From Faecalibacterium langellae (lineage in GTDB: Bacteria; Bacillota; Clostridia; Oscillospirales; Ruminococcaceae): 64,000 nucleotides of DNA. Under the pieces are notes generated by a model that was not told the DNA's origin, searched no databases, and worked only from the letters and a program-made list of their open reading frames with translations. A program made the position numbers and the translations under genes. Below are positions 17,015 to 25,465 of this stretch, in pieces; the stretch's first letter is position 1, and each line of letters starts with the position of its first letter. The DNA lies in NCBI RefSeq assembly GCF_002549775.1, contig NZ_NMTR01000012.1, positions 1 to 64,000 of the forward strand, in the 5' to 3' direction.

Positions 17015-17920
17015 TTATAACTTGCAGAAATGCGCCTGCGGCGTGTCCAGCGGCGGCAGAGTGAACTCGTTCTCGCCAAAGGGGGAGCGCAGGACGGCAC
17101 CCCGCAGCTCGGCGGAAAGGCCTGCCTCGGCACAGAGGGTGCGGTACAGCTGCATTGCCCGCCGCCGCACCGCAAGGATGTCGGCAGTGCTCACCCGGGT
17201 GTGGGAGACGCTCTGGGGGTTCTGCAGGTAGTGGTAGCCGATGTCCGGGATGGAAACGACGGTGCGCACGAAGTGCAGGTATTCCAGGTTGAACAGCTGG
17301 TCTTCCGCGAACAGCACCTGCGGGATGCGCAGGCCGTGGGCTTCCAGCACATCCCGGCGGTAGAGCTTGTTCCACAGCACCCCGTAGAAAAAGGTGTTGG
17401 GCTTTTGGAGCAGATGCCGGAGGTAGTCCGGCAGGGCGTACACCCCGGCGGGCAGGAAGCCATAGGCCCGGGTGCGGGGCGGGTTGCGCTTGAGCACCAC
17501 GCTCACCGCCTTTTCCCAGGGGCGGGTGTGCTCCACAAAGTGCTCCGGGTAGACCATCCAGAACGGCGCGACCACCAGCTCTGCCTGGTGCTGCTCGGCG
17601 GCGGTGACCAGCTTTTCGGTAAAATCCGGGGCCAGCCAGTCGTCGCAGTCCACGAACTGGATGTACTTGCCGTGGGCCAGCCGGATGCCCTGGTTTCGGG
17701 TATCGGCTGCGCCGGTATTGGGTTTGTCGATCACGGCGATGCGGTGGTCTTGGGCGGCAAGGCGGGCGCAGACGGCAGCGGTGTCGTCGGTGGAGCCGTC
17801 GTTCAGCAGTAAAATTTCGATGCTTTTATAAGTCTGGGCGCAGAGGCTTTCCACACAGCAGGTGATGCAGCCCGCGGCGTTATACATGGGCACAAGGATG
17901 CTCACGAGAGGAAACTCCAT
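17015..17920 (-). CDS. family 2 glycosyltransferase
   Basis: A 301-residue GT-A fold glycosyltransferase. The family signature runs VSILVPMYNAAGCI, EILLLNDGSTDDT, DKPNTGAADTRNQGI and the metal/nucleotide motif QFVDCDDWLAPD. No transmembrane segment is evident. It transfers an activated sugar to an envelope glycan or cell-surface acceptor; donor and acceptor are unknown. It follows a close paralogue by 17 bases on the same strand, and a third member lies at 19.7 kb. Confidence 0.9.
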   Translation of the reverse strand: MEFPLVSILVPMYNAAGCITCCVESLCAQTYKSIEILLLNDGSTDDTAAVCARLAAQDHRIAVIDKPNTGAADTRNQGIRLAHGKYIQFVDCDDWLAPDFTEKLVTAAEQHQAELVVAPFWMVYPEHFVEHTRPWEKAVSVVLKRNPPRTRAYGFLPAGVYALPDYLRHLLQKPNTFFYGVLWNKLYRRDVLEAHGLRIPQVLFAEDQLFNLEYLHFVRTVVSIPDIGYHYLQNPQSVSHTRVSTADILAVRRRAMQLYRTLCAEAGLSAELRGAVLRSPFGENEFTLPPLDTPQAHFCKL

Positions 17921-17937
17921 AAAAACTCCTTTCGACG

Positions 17938-18810
17938 TCAGCGCAGGCTTTTGGTGCGGGCAACGGTATCGGCCAGCTTCTGCACCGGGCCGCTGGGCAG
18001 GGTGCTCTCGAACAGGCTGAGGTAGATGCCCCGCAGACGGGTGCGGTATTTTTCATACAGGCCCATTTCCCGGCACATCTGGCTGTAGATGCCGTACATG
18101 CGTTTCCGGTGCTCCAGCATGGCGCGGAGGGTGACCTGGGTGTGGCAGACGCTCTGGGGGTTCTGCACATAGCAGTAGCAGGGCTGCGCAAGAGAGACGA
18201 AGGCCCCTTCGGTGTGGTGCAGGTAGGCGGCGTTGAACTGCTGGTCTTCGGTAAAGGCCATGGCCGGAAAGCGCACCCCATGGGCGGCGATGACGTCCCG
18301 GCGGAACAGCTTGTTCCACACCACGGTGAAGTAAAAGCTGGCGGGCTGGCCGATGACCCACCACAGATAGTCGGCTTTTGTGTAGACCCCGGCGGGCAGC
18401 AGGCTGTATTCCCGGGTGTCATAGCCGCTGCCGTGAGGGATCATCATCCGGTAAGGGGCCAGCACCAGCACGGCCTTGTGCCGCCGGGCGGCGGAAACGA
18501 GGCGCTCGGTGCAGCCGGGCAGCAGGTAATCGTCGCTGTCGGCAAACTGGATGTATTCGCCCCTGGCAAGGGCCAGCCCCTGGTTGCGGGTGTCCGAAGC
18601 GCCGGAGTTGGGCTTGTCGATGAGACGGATGCGGGCATCCGCGGCCGCCAGCTCCCGGCAGACGGCCAGGGTGCCGTCCTTCGAGCCGTCATTGAGCAAA
18701 AGGATCTCCAGGTTCGGGTAGGACTGGCCGCAGATGCTTTCCACGCAGCGGCGGATGGTGTTCTGCGCGTTGTACATGGGCACGATCACACTGACGAGGG
18801 GCTGTTCCAT
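17938..18810 (-). CDS. family 2 glycosyltransferase
   Basis: A 290-residue paralogue of its downstream neighbour, with VSVIVPMYNAQNTIRRCVES, LLLNDGSKDGTLAV, KPNSGASDTRNQGL and QFADSDDYLLPG (DSD rather than DCD). The start follows GGAGACGCTTTTT. It is divergent from the LytTR regulator gene, with about 100 bases between the starts. The cluster looks like a small polysaccharide decoration locus without flippase or polymerase in view. Confidence 0.9.
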   Translation of the reverse strand: MEQPLVSVIVPMYNAQNTIRRCVESICGQSYPNLEILLLNDGSKDGTLAVCRELAAADARIRLIDKPNSGASDTRNQGLALARGEYIQFADSDDYLLPGCTERLVSAARRHKAVLVLAPYRMMIPHGSGYDTREYSLLPAGVYTKADYLWWVIGQPASFYFTVVWNKLFRRDVIAAHGVRFPAMAFTEDQQFNAAYLHHTEGAFVSLAQPCYCYVQNPQSVCHTQVTLRAMLEHRKRMYGIYSQMCREMGLYEKYRTRLRGIYLSLFESTLPSGPVQKLADTVARTKSLR

Positions 18811-18914
18811 AAAAAGCGTCTCCTTTGCGGGAAAATGGGGGAAGAATTATCCTTATGATACACGCCCTGCCGCCAAAAAGCAAGCGCGGCGGGCCGAGAA
18901 CGGAGGAAGCAGGA

Positions 18915-19634
18915 ATGATCTTTCACATCGCGGTCTGCAGCCCGGATGCTGGGCTGCGCAGCGGGCTGGAGCGGCAGTGCATGGAATACTTTGCCCGCCG
19001 GGCGGATGCGTGCATCGTGCAGCAGCTGCCGGACGCCGCTACCCTCCTGCAGCGGGACACCGCCGGGGACCGCTATGAGCTGTACCTCATCGAGCTGGCG
19101 GCGGTGGCCTCGCCCGAGGGGCTGGCGGCGGCCGCCGAGCTGCGCCGCCGGGGCCGCCGGGCACCGCTGGCCTTCGTGGCCCGCACCCCGGCCCACGCCT
19201 ACAGCGCCTTCCGGGTGGACGCGATGCAGTATCTGCTGCTGCCGGTGCACCAGCAGGAGCTTTCCGCCCTGCTGGACCGCGCCGCCGAACCGGAGTACGG
19301 CCCGGCCCTGACGGTGAACACGGCCGAGGGGCTGCGGGTGCTGGCCTATGCCGAGATCGAATATCTGGAGTGCACCCACCACATCGTCCACTTCCACCTG
19401 CTCAGCGGCGAGGACGTGACCTCTCTTTCGCTGCGGGTGCCTTTTTCGGCGGTGGCGGGGCCGCTGCTGGCGGACGGCCGCTTCCTGCAGCCCCACCGCT
19501 CCTATGTGGTCAGCCTGACTGCCGTGCGGCTGCTGAGCGCCGGAGAATTGCAGATGACCAGCGGCGCGCGGGTGCCCATCCCCCGTGGGCGGGAAGGCGC
19601 CGTGCGGGAAGCCATCCGCGCCTGGTACCGCTGA
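18915..19634 (+). CDS. LytTR-type response regulator
   Basis: A 239-residue regulator. The N-terminal receiver-like domain (about 1-120) is divergent: the loop LYLIELAAVASPEGL lacks the usual phospho-acceptor aspartate, with a Glu nearby. The C-terminal LytTR DNA-binding domain runs from about 140 to 235 (IEYLECTHHIVHFHLLSG, FLQPHRSYVVSLTAV). The start chosen follows GGAGGAAGCAGGA; an upstream in-frame ATG adds 30 unlike residues. No histidine kinase is adjacent. Position between glycosyltransferase genes suggests it controls surface glycan or quorum functions. Confidence 0.82.
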   Translation: MIFHIAVCSPDAGLRSGLERQCMEYFARRADACIVQQLPDAATLLQRDTAGDRYELYLIELAAVASPEGLAAAAELRRRGRRAPLAFVARTPAHAYSAFRVDAMQYLLLPVHQQELSALLDRAAEPEYGPALTVNTAEGLRVLAYAEIEYLECTHHIVHFHLLSGEDVTSLSLRVPFSAVAGPLLADGRFLQPHRSYVVSLTAVRLLSAGELQMTSGARVPIPRGREGAVREAIRAWYR

Positions 19635-19644
19635 GGAACACAGC

Positions 19645-19675
19645 AAAAAAGAGCCGCTTCGGGCGGCTCTTTTTT
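19645..19675. terminator. bidirectional intrinsic terminator
   Basis: The stem AGAGCCGC/GCGGCTCT has a UUCG-like loop flanked by A and T runs. It lies between the LytTR gene and the convergent glycosyltransferase gene. Confidence 0.92.
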
Positions 19676-19691
19676 CGTGTGCAAAGGTGGT

Positions 19692-20750
19692 TTATTCAGG
19701 CTTTGGGTCCAGCTTTTTCCTGCGGGAGGCCCGGGCCGGTTTTGCCGGGCGGCTGGCGGCGTCTGTCTCCTGGACCGGCACCGAGGAAGCGTCCAGCCCG
19801 GTCAGGCTGCCCCAGTAGGATGCGGCGTCGTCGATGGCGCGCTGCAGCAGGCTGGAGGGCGAAACGTTCTCGGAAAAAGCCACCAGCGACTTGTACAGCC
19901 GGGGCTGTGCTTCGTCGTAGATGCCCAGCTTTGTGAACAGCTCTTTGTAATAGCGCAGCATCTGCAGCTTGTTCTGCATCACGGTGCCGGCGGTGAGCTG
20001 GGTGTGGCAGATGCCCTGGGGGTTCTGGATGTAATAATAGCCGGGGGTGTCGATGGAAGCAATGACCTTGGCGTATTGCAGGTAGCGCACATTGAACTGC
20101 TGATCCTCGGCGTAGAGCAGGTCGTTGGTGAACCAGAGGTCCACGGCTTCCAGCAGCTGGCGGCGGTAGAGCTTGTTCCACACCACGTTGAAGTAGAAGG
20201 TGGCGGGCTTTTCGATCAGCTGCATCGCGTAGGCACGCTGGTCGTAGACCCCGGCGGGCAGAAAGCCGTATTGGCGCACCTTATAGCCGCGGCGGTCGGT
20301 GACGGAGGGGTCCTCCAGGAAAAGCTTTGCGTCCGGGGCCAGTTTTTCCCCTTCGCCGGGATTCACCATCTCCGGCGGCAGGGCCATCCAGTAGGGCGAG
20401 ATGACAAGGTCGGCGCTGTTGGCCTCGGCCGCGCGGACCATATTTTCCGTAAAATCGGGCTCCAGCAGGTCGTCGCTGTCCACGAACTGGACGTACTTGC
20501 CTTTGGCCACCTTCATGCCATCGTTGCGGGTCATGGAAAGCCCGGCATTGGGCTTGTCGATCAGGGTGATGCGGGGGTCTTTGCGGCGGAACTGCTCGCA
20601 GATGGCAAGGCTGCCGTCTGTGGAGCCGTCGTTCAGCACGATGACTTCGATCTCTTTCCAGGTCTGCGCAAGGACACTTTCCAGACACCGGGCAACACTA
20701 TTCTGCACGTTATACACAGGCACGATAATGCTGACGAGCGGATTGTTCAT
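19692..20750 (-). CDS. family 2 glycosyltransferase with basic tail
   Basis: A 352-residue third member of the local GT2 group, with VSIIVPVYNVQNSVARCLES, EVIVLNDGSTDGSLA, KPNAGLSMTRNDG and QFVDSDDLLEPDF. It is longer than its paralogues because of a C-terminal extension rich in Arg, Lys, Pro and Ala (ASRPAKPARASRRKKLDPKP), probably disordered and perhaps membrane- or partner-binding. The start follows AGGAGACCCCTTGTC. The upstream 225 bases are AT-rich and carry no recognisable gene. Confidence 0.9.
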   Translation of the reverse strand: MNNPLVSIIVPVYNVQNSVARCLESVLAQTWKEIEVIVLNDGSTDGSLAICEQFRRKDPRITLIDKPNAGLSMTRNDGMKVAKGKYVQFVDSDDLLEPDFTENMVRAAEANSADLVISPYWMALPPEMVNPGEGEKLAPDAKLFLEDPSVTDRRGYKVRQYGFLPAGVYDQRAYAMQLIEKPATFYFNVVWNKLYRRQLLEAVDLWFTNDLLYAEDQQFNVRYLQYAKVIASIDTPGYYYIQNPQGICHTQLTAGTVMQNKLQMLRYYKELFTKLGIYDEAQPRLYKSLVAFSENVSPSSLLQRAIDDAASYWGSLTGLDASSVPVQETDAASRPAKPARASRRKKLDPKPE

Positions 20751-20975
20751 GACAAGGGGTCTCCTATTCCTTCTCTGTTCTCGATCAAGATACGATCGGC
20801 TGTACCAGAATCGCGCGGAATGCGCGTTTTGTTCATAAAATGGAAACTTTTGATAATAGAATCGTCTGATTTATATTATCATACACTTTTCGCCTGTAAA
20901 AAGCAAGCAAAATAAAAGGCAAGAAAGAACCGCACAAGGCAGTTCCTCCGGCGGCAGAAAACGCGGCGGCGCGGT

Positions 20976-21626
20976 TCACGCGCGGGTCCAGTCCAGCGCG
21001 CTCCATGCGGGCAGGAACTGGTCACACACCCGGCGCATCTGTGCTTCGTCGGCGGCAGAGGCCGGGTCTGCGATGCCGATGACGTAATACCCGGCTTTTT
21101 GGGCGGTGGAGGCGGCGTAAATGGCGTCCTCGCACACGGCGCAGGCGGCAGGGTCTGCTCCGCCCAGCCGCTCCATGCACTGGGCGAACACCTCCGGGCG
21201 GCTCTTGTGCAGCGCACCCTGGGCTTCCACGATGAACTCAAAATCGTCCAGCACGCCCAGCCTCCTCAGCACCGTGCGGCACTGGTCGGCCCAGGTGTTG
21301 GAACAAAGGCAGATGCGGGCCCCTTCGGCCCTGAGCCGGGCCAGCATCTCCCGCACGCCGGGTTTCAGCTCCACGGTCTCGTACAGCTCGGCAATGACCT
21401 CGCGCATCACGCCGTAGTATTCATCTTCGCTCAGCGGCAGGTCATACTCCCGGATGAGGTACTGCGCGCCCTCTTGCATCCCCATGGTGAGCAGGGCCGA
21501 GCGCAGGTTTTCCTTCGGGGTGCGGCCGTAGCGGCGCAGCAGAGCGTCGGGTGCGCCCTCCCACACCACGCCCATGCTGTCGGTGAGGGTGCCGTCCATA
21601 TCAAAGATCCATTGCCTGCAGTGCAT
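20976..21626 (-). CDS. HAD-superfamily phosphatase (beta-phosphoglucomutase-like)
   Basis: A 216-residue HAD hydrolase of subfamily IA. Motif I is IFDMDGTLTDS (nucleophile Asp9, general acid Asp11), motif II ICLCSNTW, motif III the lysine of HKSRPEVFAQC and motif IV CAVCEDAIYAAST. A helical cap lies at about 20-85. The substrate may be a sugar phosphate or phosphoglycolate; cap sequence alone does not decide. The start follows AAGGAGGCATTCTC. Confidence 0.88.
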   Translation of the reverse strand: MHCRQWIFDMDGTLTDSMGVVWEGAPDALLRRYGRTPKENLRSALLTMGMQEGAQYLIREYDLPLSEDEYYGVMREVIAELYETVELKPGVREMLARLRAEGARICLCSNTWADQCRTVLRRLGVLDDFEFIVEAQGALHKSRPEVFAQCMERLGGADPAACAVCEDAIYAASTAQKAGYYVIGIADPASAADEAQMRRVCDQFLPAWSALDWTRA

Positions 21627-21727
21627 GAGAATGCCTCCTTGTAAAATATCTCACTAAGTATATCATGTTTCTTAGCCGGGAGAAAGCCGTTTATTTACAA
21701 AAACCGGGAGAATTTTTGCGGGAAATA

Positions 21728-21736
21728 TGCTATAAT
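21728..21736 (+). promoter_or_regulatory. extended -10 promoter of patatin/EI-like operon
   Basis: TGC-TATAAT forms an extended -10 element about 40 bases before the patatin start. No clear -35 is present. Confidence 0.55.
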
Positions 21737-21775
21737 CGAACAAAACAGCAGGCATCGACAGAGGAGGCGGAGACC

Positions 21776-22960
21776 ATGGAACAACGGCAGAAAGCGCTGG
21801 TGCTGGCAGGCGGCGGTGCCCGGGGCAGCTATCAGGTGGGCGTGTGGCGCGCATTGATGGAGCTGGACTGGCACCCGCAGATCATCACCGGCACGAGCGT
21901 CGGCAGCCTGAACGGGGCGATGTTCGTGCTGGACCTGTACGAGACGGCCCGGGACATGTGGCTGACCATCCGCAGCCGGGACGTGATGGAGCTGCCGGAC
22001 GAGGGTGCCGACCTCTCGGCCCTGCACCAGTTCCTGCGCAGCGTGGTCAAGGCCGGCGGCATGGATGTTTCCCCGCTGGAAGACATCGTGGAGCGGGTGC
22101 TGGACGAGGACGCCCTGCGGGCTGCACCCACCCGCTTCGGCCTTGTCACGGTGGAGAGCCGGGGCCTGAAGCCCCGGGAGCTGACGCTGGACGAAATTCC
22201 GGAAGGCCGGGTGAAAGACTACCTGATGGCATCGGCCGCCTGCTTCCCGGCGCTGCGGGCGCGGGACATCGACGGCAAAAAGTTTCTGGACGGCGGCTAC
22301 AGCGACAACATGCCCACCGGCCTTGCCAAGAAAATGGGCGCGGAAGAACTGGTGTGCGTGGACCTGGAGGGCGTGGGCATCACCCGCCCGAACCTGACCG
22401 GCCTGCCCACCGTGATGGTGCGCAGCTACTGGGAGCTGGGCGATATCCTCCACTTTGACCCGGACACCGCCCGCCGCAACATGGAGCTGGGCTATTACGA
22501 TACCCGCCGCGCCATGGGGTATCTGCGGGGCTGTGCCTATGCGGTTTCCACCAGCGCGGAGAGCTGTGAGGATGCCGCCGCCTTTGCGTGGAAATTCCAG
22601 CAGGTGCAGAAGGCCGTGCGGGAAAAGTACCCCGTCACCCTGACGGCAGATGCGGCCCTTCTGCTGGCCAAGATGAAGGATGCGGACCTTGCCCCGCTGG
22701 AAGCGGCGGCCGAGGACGCGGGCGTGGACCCGACAAAATTCTACACGACCCACACGCTGGCAGATGCATTCCTCGCCACCTGCGATCAGGCGCGGATGCA
22801 GAGCTTTGCGCCGCTGTTCGAGGGCAGCGCGGATGCTGCCCGTGCGGCACTGGCAGCGCTGGTGCCCAATACCTTTTTGCAGGCGCTGGTCTGGTACACC
22901 CTGACCGCGCCGGAGAAAACGCCCATTCTGCCGGAGGTGACAGACGATGAAGGTGTATAA
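21776..22960 (+). CDS. patatin-like phospholipase
   Basis: A 394-residue serine lipase or acyl hydrolase. The oxyanion loop GGGARGSYQVG is at 12-22, the nucleophile Ser41 in GTSVGSLNG and the dyad aspartate in FLDGGYSDNMP. The C-terminal 130 residues form an uncharacterised helical region. The start ATG follows GAGGAGGCGGAGACC; a longer upstream frame lacks a good ribosome site. Its last 14 bases overlap the start of the EI-like gene, so the two are co-translated. Why a lipase is paired with a PEP-using enzyme is unclear. Confidence 0.9.
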   Translation: MEQRQKALVLAGGGARGSYQVGVWRALMELDWHPQIITGTSVGSLNGAMFVLDLYETARDMWLTIRSRDVMELPDEGADLSALHQFLRSVVKAGGMDVSPLEDIVERVLDEDALRAAPTRFGLVTVESRGLKPRELTLDEIPEGRVKDYLMASAACFPALRARDIDGKKFLDGGYSDNMPTGLAKKMGAEELVCVDLEGVGITRPNLTGLPTVMVRSYWELGDILHFDPDTARRNMELGYYDTRRAMGYLRGCAYAVSTSAESCEDAAAFAWKFQQVQKAVREKYPVTLTADAALLLAKMKDADLAPLEAAAEDAGVDPTKFYTTHTLADAFLATCDQARMQSFAPLFEGSADAARAALAALVPNTFLQALVWYTLTAPEKTPILPEVTDDEGV

Positions 22961-24554
22961 GGGAGCTTCGGCTTCGCCGGGGCTGGTGCTGGGACAGGTG
23001 AGCCGGCTGGAACATCATGTGGAAACGGCCACGGCCGGTCCCTTCAACCCTGCGCGGGAGCTGCGGCTGCTCACCGACGCCATCCACACCGCCCAGAGCG
23101 AGCTGGAATCCATGGCGGACCGGGCCGCGCCCACTGAACAGGCCATCTTCCAGTTCCAGAGCATGATGCTGGACGACGAGGGCATGATGAACGAGGTGCG
23201 TTTCTGCATCAATGCGGGCATCGGCGCGGCGGCGGCCATGAACCAGGTGGGCCAGCGCTATGCCGACCAGCTGGCCAACATGAAGGATAACCCCTACATG
23301 CAGCTGCGCAGCGTGGATATTCTGGATGCCACCCGCCGGGTCATCAATATCCTCACGAACCGCCCCCGCATGTGGCTGGCGCTGGACCACCCGGTGATCC
23401 TGGCGGCCGACCGGCTCATGCCCACCGACCTGTTCAGCGTGCCCTCCGGCATGATCCTGGGCATCATCACGGCCGAAGGCAGCGGCCAGAGCCACGCCGC
23501 CATCATTGCCCGGGCAATGAACATCCCGGGCCTTGTGCAGGTGGGGCGGGATTTTCTGGACGACTGCGACGGACGCACCGTCATTCTGGACGCCACCAAG
23601 GGCGAGTGCACCCTGGACCCGGACGCCGTCGTCCGCCAGCAGGCGGAGACCCGCATCTGTGAGCTGCAGCGCGAAAACGCCGAGATGCAGCGGCTGAGTG
23701 CCCTGCCCAACCGCACGAAGAACGGCCAGCCCTTTGAACTGCTGGCCAACTGCTTCGGCCCCGAGGACATCGACACGGCCATGCAGTCCGGTGCCCGGGG
23801 CGTGGGCCTGCTGCGCAGCAGCTATATGATGCTGCCGGGCCGCATCCTGGACGAACAGGAGCAGTATTTCTTCTACAGCTCCTGCCTTGCCGCGGCCAAG
23901 GGCTGCCCGGTGACCGTGCGCACCTTTGATTTTGGGGCCGACCGCACCATGGCCGACGCCTATCAGGGCCTGCAGTCCTCGAAGCTGGGCCTGCGGGGCA
24001 TCCGCAACAGCCTGCGCCAGCCCCGCCAGTTTGAAACGCAGATCTGTGCACTGCTGCGTGCGGCCGCCCGCGGCCCGCTGCGGGTGATGTTCCCCATGGT
24101 GACGAATGTGGAGGACTGGGACGCAGCCATGCGTGTGGTGGAGCGCTGCCGCGAACACCTGCGGGAGCGCGGCGTAGCGTTCAACGAAGATACCAAGTTC
24201 GGCGTGATGCTCAGCGTGCCCGCTGCCTGCCTGACCGCTGAGGAATTTGTAGAGCACGGGGTCGATTTTCTTGTGATCGGCACCAACGACCTGACCCAGT
24301 ACACCCACGCGGCGGACCGCGAGCTTGCCAGCGCCGAGCACTACTACCGCCCGGCCAGCAAGGCCATGAAAAAGCTCATCACCATGGTGATGGATGCCGC
24401 AAAGGTGCGCAATGTGCCGGTGACCATCTGCGGCCTTGCCGTGGGCAACCCGGCCAACACGGTGCAGTATCTGCAGCTGGGCCTGCGCAGCTTTTCGGTG
24501 AGCCCGCAGAACCTGCTGGGCACAAAGAAGGCTTTGCTGGAAGCGGAGACGTGA
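22947..24554 (+). CDS. phosphoenolpyruvate-protein phosphotransferase (PTS enzyme I-like), divergent
   Basis: A 535-residue enzyme I homologue that would pass phosphate from PEP to HPr. The N-terminal swivelling domain has phospho-His183 in GSGQSHAAIIARA. The PEP barrel shows Arg290, Arg325, IGTNDLTQYTHAADR (Asp448) and Cys495 in TICG. Two conserved features differ: LLRTEF reads LLRSSY, and the Mg2+ ligand Glu of GIMIEIPAA (Glu431 in E. coli) is Ser423 in GVMLSVPAA. It is about 40 residues shorter than standard EI. No other PTS gene is nearby. It may be a paralogue with altered chemistry. Confidence 0.82.
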   Translation: MKVYKGASASPGLVLGQVSRLEHHVETATAGPFNPARELRLLTDAIHTAQSELESMADRAAPTEQAIFQFQSMMLDDEGMMNEVRFCINAGIGAAAAMNQVGQRYADQLANMKDNPYMQLRSVDILDATRRVINILTNRPRMWLALDHPVILAADRLMPTDLFSVPSGMILGIITAEGSGQSHAAIIARAMNIPGLVQVGRDFLDDCDGRTVILDATKGECTLDPDAVVRQQAETRICELQRENAEMQRLSALPNRTKNGQPFELLANCFGPEDIDTAMQSGARGVGLLRSSYMMLPGRILDEQEQYFFYSSCLAAAKGCPVTVRTFDFGADRTMADAYQGLQSSKLGLRGIRNSLRQPRQFETQICALLRAAARGPLRVMFPMVTNVEDWDAAMRVVERCREHLRERGVAFNEDTKFGVMLSVPAACLTAEEFVEHGVDFLVIGTNDLTQYTHAADRELASAEHYYRPASKAMKKLITMVMDAAKVRNVPVTICGLAVGNPANTVQYLQLGLRSFSVSPQNLLGTKKALLEAET

Positions 24555-24562
24555 TCTTATAA

Positions 24563-24636
24563 CCCTCTCAGGCGCTGACGCGCCAGCTCCCCCGAAAGGG
24601 GGAGCTGGCATCGCGCAGCGATGACTGAGAGGATTT
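24563..24636. repeat. short palindromic intergenic repeat
   Basis: CCTCTCAGGCGCTGACGCGCC opens and GATGACTGAGAGG closes the element, with GCTCCCCCGAAAGGGGGAGC at its centre. Same family as the longer elements in the window. The CTGAGAGG here is not part of a TPP riboswitch. Confidence 0.75.
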
Positions 24637-24649
24637 TGAGCATAAAAAC

Positions 24650-24694
24650 AAAGGCATCTGCATGGTTTCAGTGGAACCGGTGCAGATGCCTTTT
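24650..24694. terminator. terminator between EI-like gene and rsmE
   Basis: The stem AAAGGCATCTGCA/TGCAGATGCCTTT has an 18-base loop and T run. It serves both converging genes. Confidence 0.85.
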
Positions 24695-24712
24695 GCATTC
24701 TATAAAAGAAAA

Positions 24713-25456
24713 TTACTCTAAGTTCCCCGTCAGGGTCATCACCGACGCCAGCACGGCCAGCGGCGCGGTCTCGCACCGCAGGATGCGGGGGCCAAGGCCC
24801 ACCGTTCTGGCACCGGCCTTTGCGGCCATCTCGGCTTCCTCGGCGGCAAAGCCGCCCTCGGCACCAGTCACGATGGCGATTTTCAGTTTTTCGCCGTCGG
24901 CAGGCGCGGTCTCTGCCAGCAGCTGGCGCAGGGGCGCGCCGCCGCACTCATAGCAGAACAGCACAAGGTCGTACTGTGCAAAGGTGCGGCACACGGCCCC
25001 GAAGTTCGGCAGCGGCAGGGCTACATCCGGCAGCACGCCCCGGCCGCACTGCTTGGCGGCTTCCAGCGCGATGCGGTTGTAGCGCTCGTTCTTCTGCTCC
25101 TCTTTTTTGGGCGCTGCCACGCAGTATCGGCTGAAGAAGGGCACGATGTGGGCCGCGCCCAGCTCCACGCCGTGCTTGATGATCTGCTCCAGCTTATCCT
25201 GCTTCGGGTAGCCCGCCAGCAGGGTGACTTCCACGCTGGGTTCGGCGGCGCTGGGATAGCCCGGCTCCACGCTGAACTCCACGCAGTCGTCGCCGAAGCC
25301 GGTGATGGACGCGGTGTACTCCACGGCATTGCCGTCGCACAGAATGACGGTCTCGCCCAGGCGTGCCCGCATCACCCGGGCAAGGTGGTGGGCGTCGGCC
25401 CCGCGCAGCACGGCGGTGCCGTCAGAAATTTCAGTGGTAAAATAACGGTGCGGCAT
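24713..25456 (-). CDS. rsmE: 16S rRNA (uracil(1498)-N(3))-methyltransferase
   Basis: A 247-residue SPOUT-class methyltransferase that methylates N3 of U1498 in 16S rRNA. It begins MPHRYFTT, has an N-terminal PUA-like domain (HHLARVMRARLGETVILCDG) and the C-terminal trefoil knot with AIVTGAEGGFAAEEAEMA and LGPRILRCETAPLAVLASV. Length and motifs fit RsmE. It follows prmA by 9 bases, a common clostridial pairing of ribosome-modifying enzymes. Confidence 0.95.
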   Translation of the reverse strand: MPHRYFTTEISDGTAVLRGADAHHLARVMRARLGETVILCDGNAVEYTASITGFGDDCVEFSVEPGYPSAAEPSVEVTLLAGYPKQDKLEQIIKHGVELGAAHIVPFFSRYCVAAPKKEEQKNERYNRIALEAAKQCGRGVLPDVALPLPNFGAVCRTFAQYDLVLFCYECGGAPLRQLLAETAPADGEKLKIAIVTGAEGGFAAEEAEMAAKAGARTVGLGPRILRCETAPLAVLASVMTLTGNLE

Positions 25457-25465
25457 AGTGGCTCC

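Noticed and set aside
24563-24636. CTGAGAGG resembling the TPP riboswitch CTGAGA motif
   Set aside because: It is the closing end of the palindromic repeat and recurs in all copies; the rest of the TPP core is absent.
22635-24947. 770-residue minus-strand open frame
   Set aside because: It spans the EI-like gene, the gap and part of rsmE in the opposite frame. Composition is His/Gly/Arg-rich shadow coding typical of GC-rich DNA.
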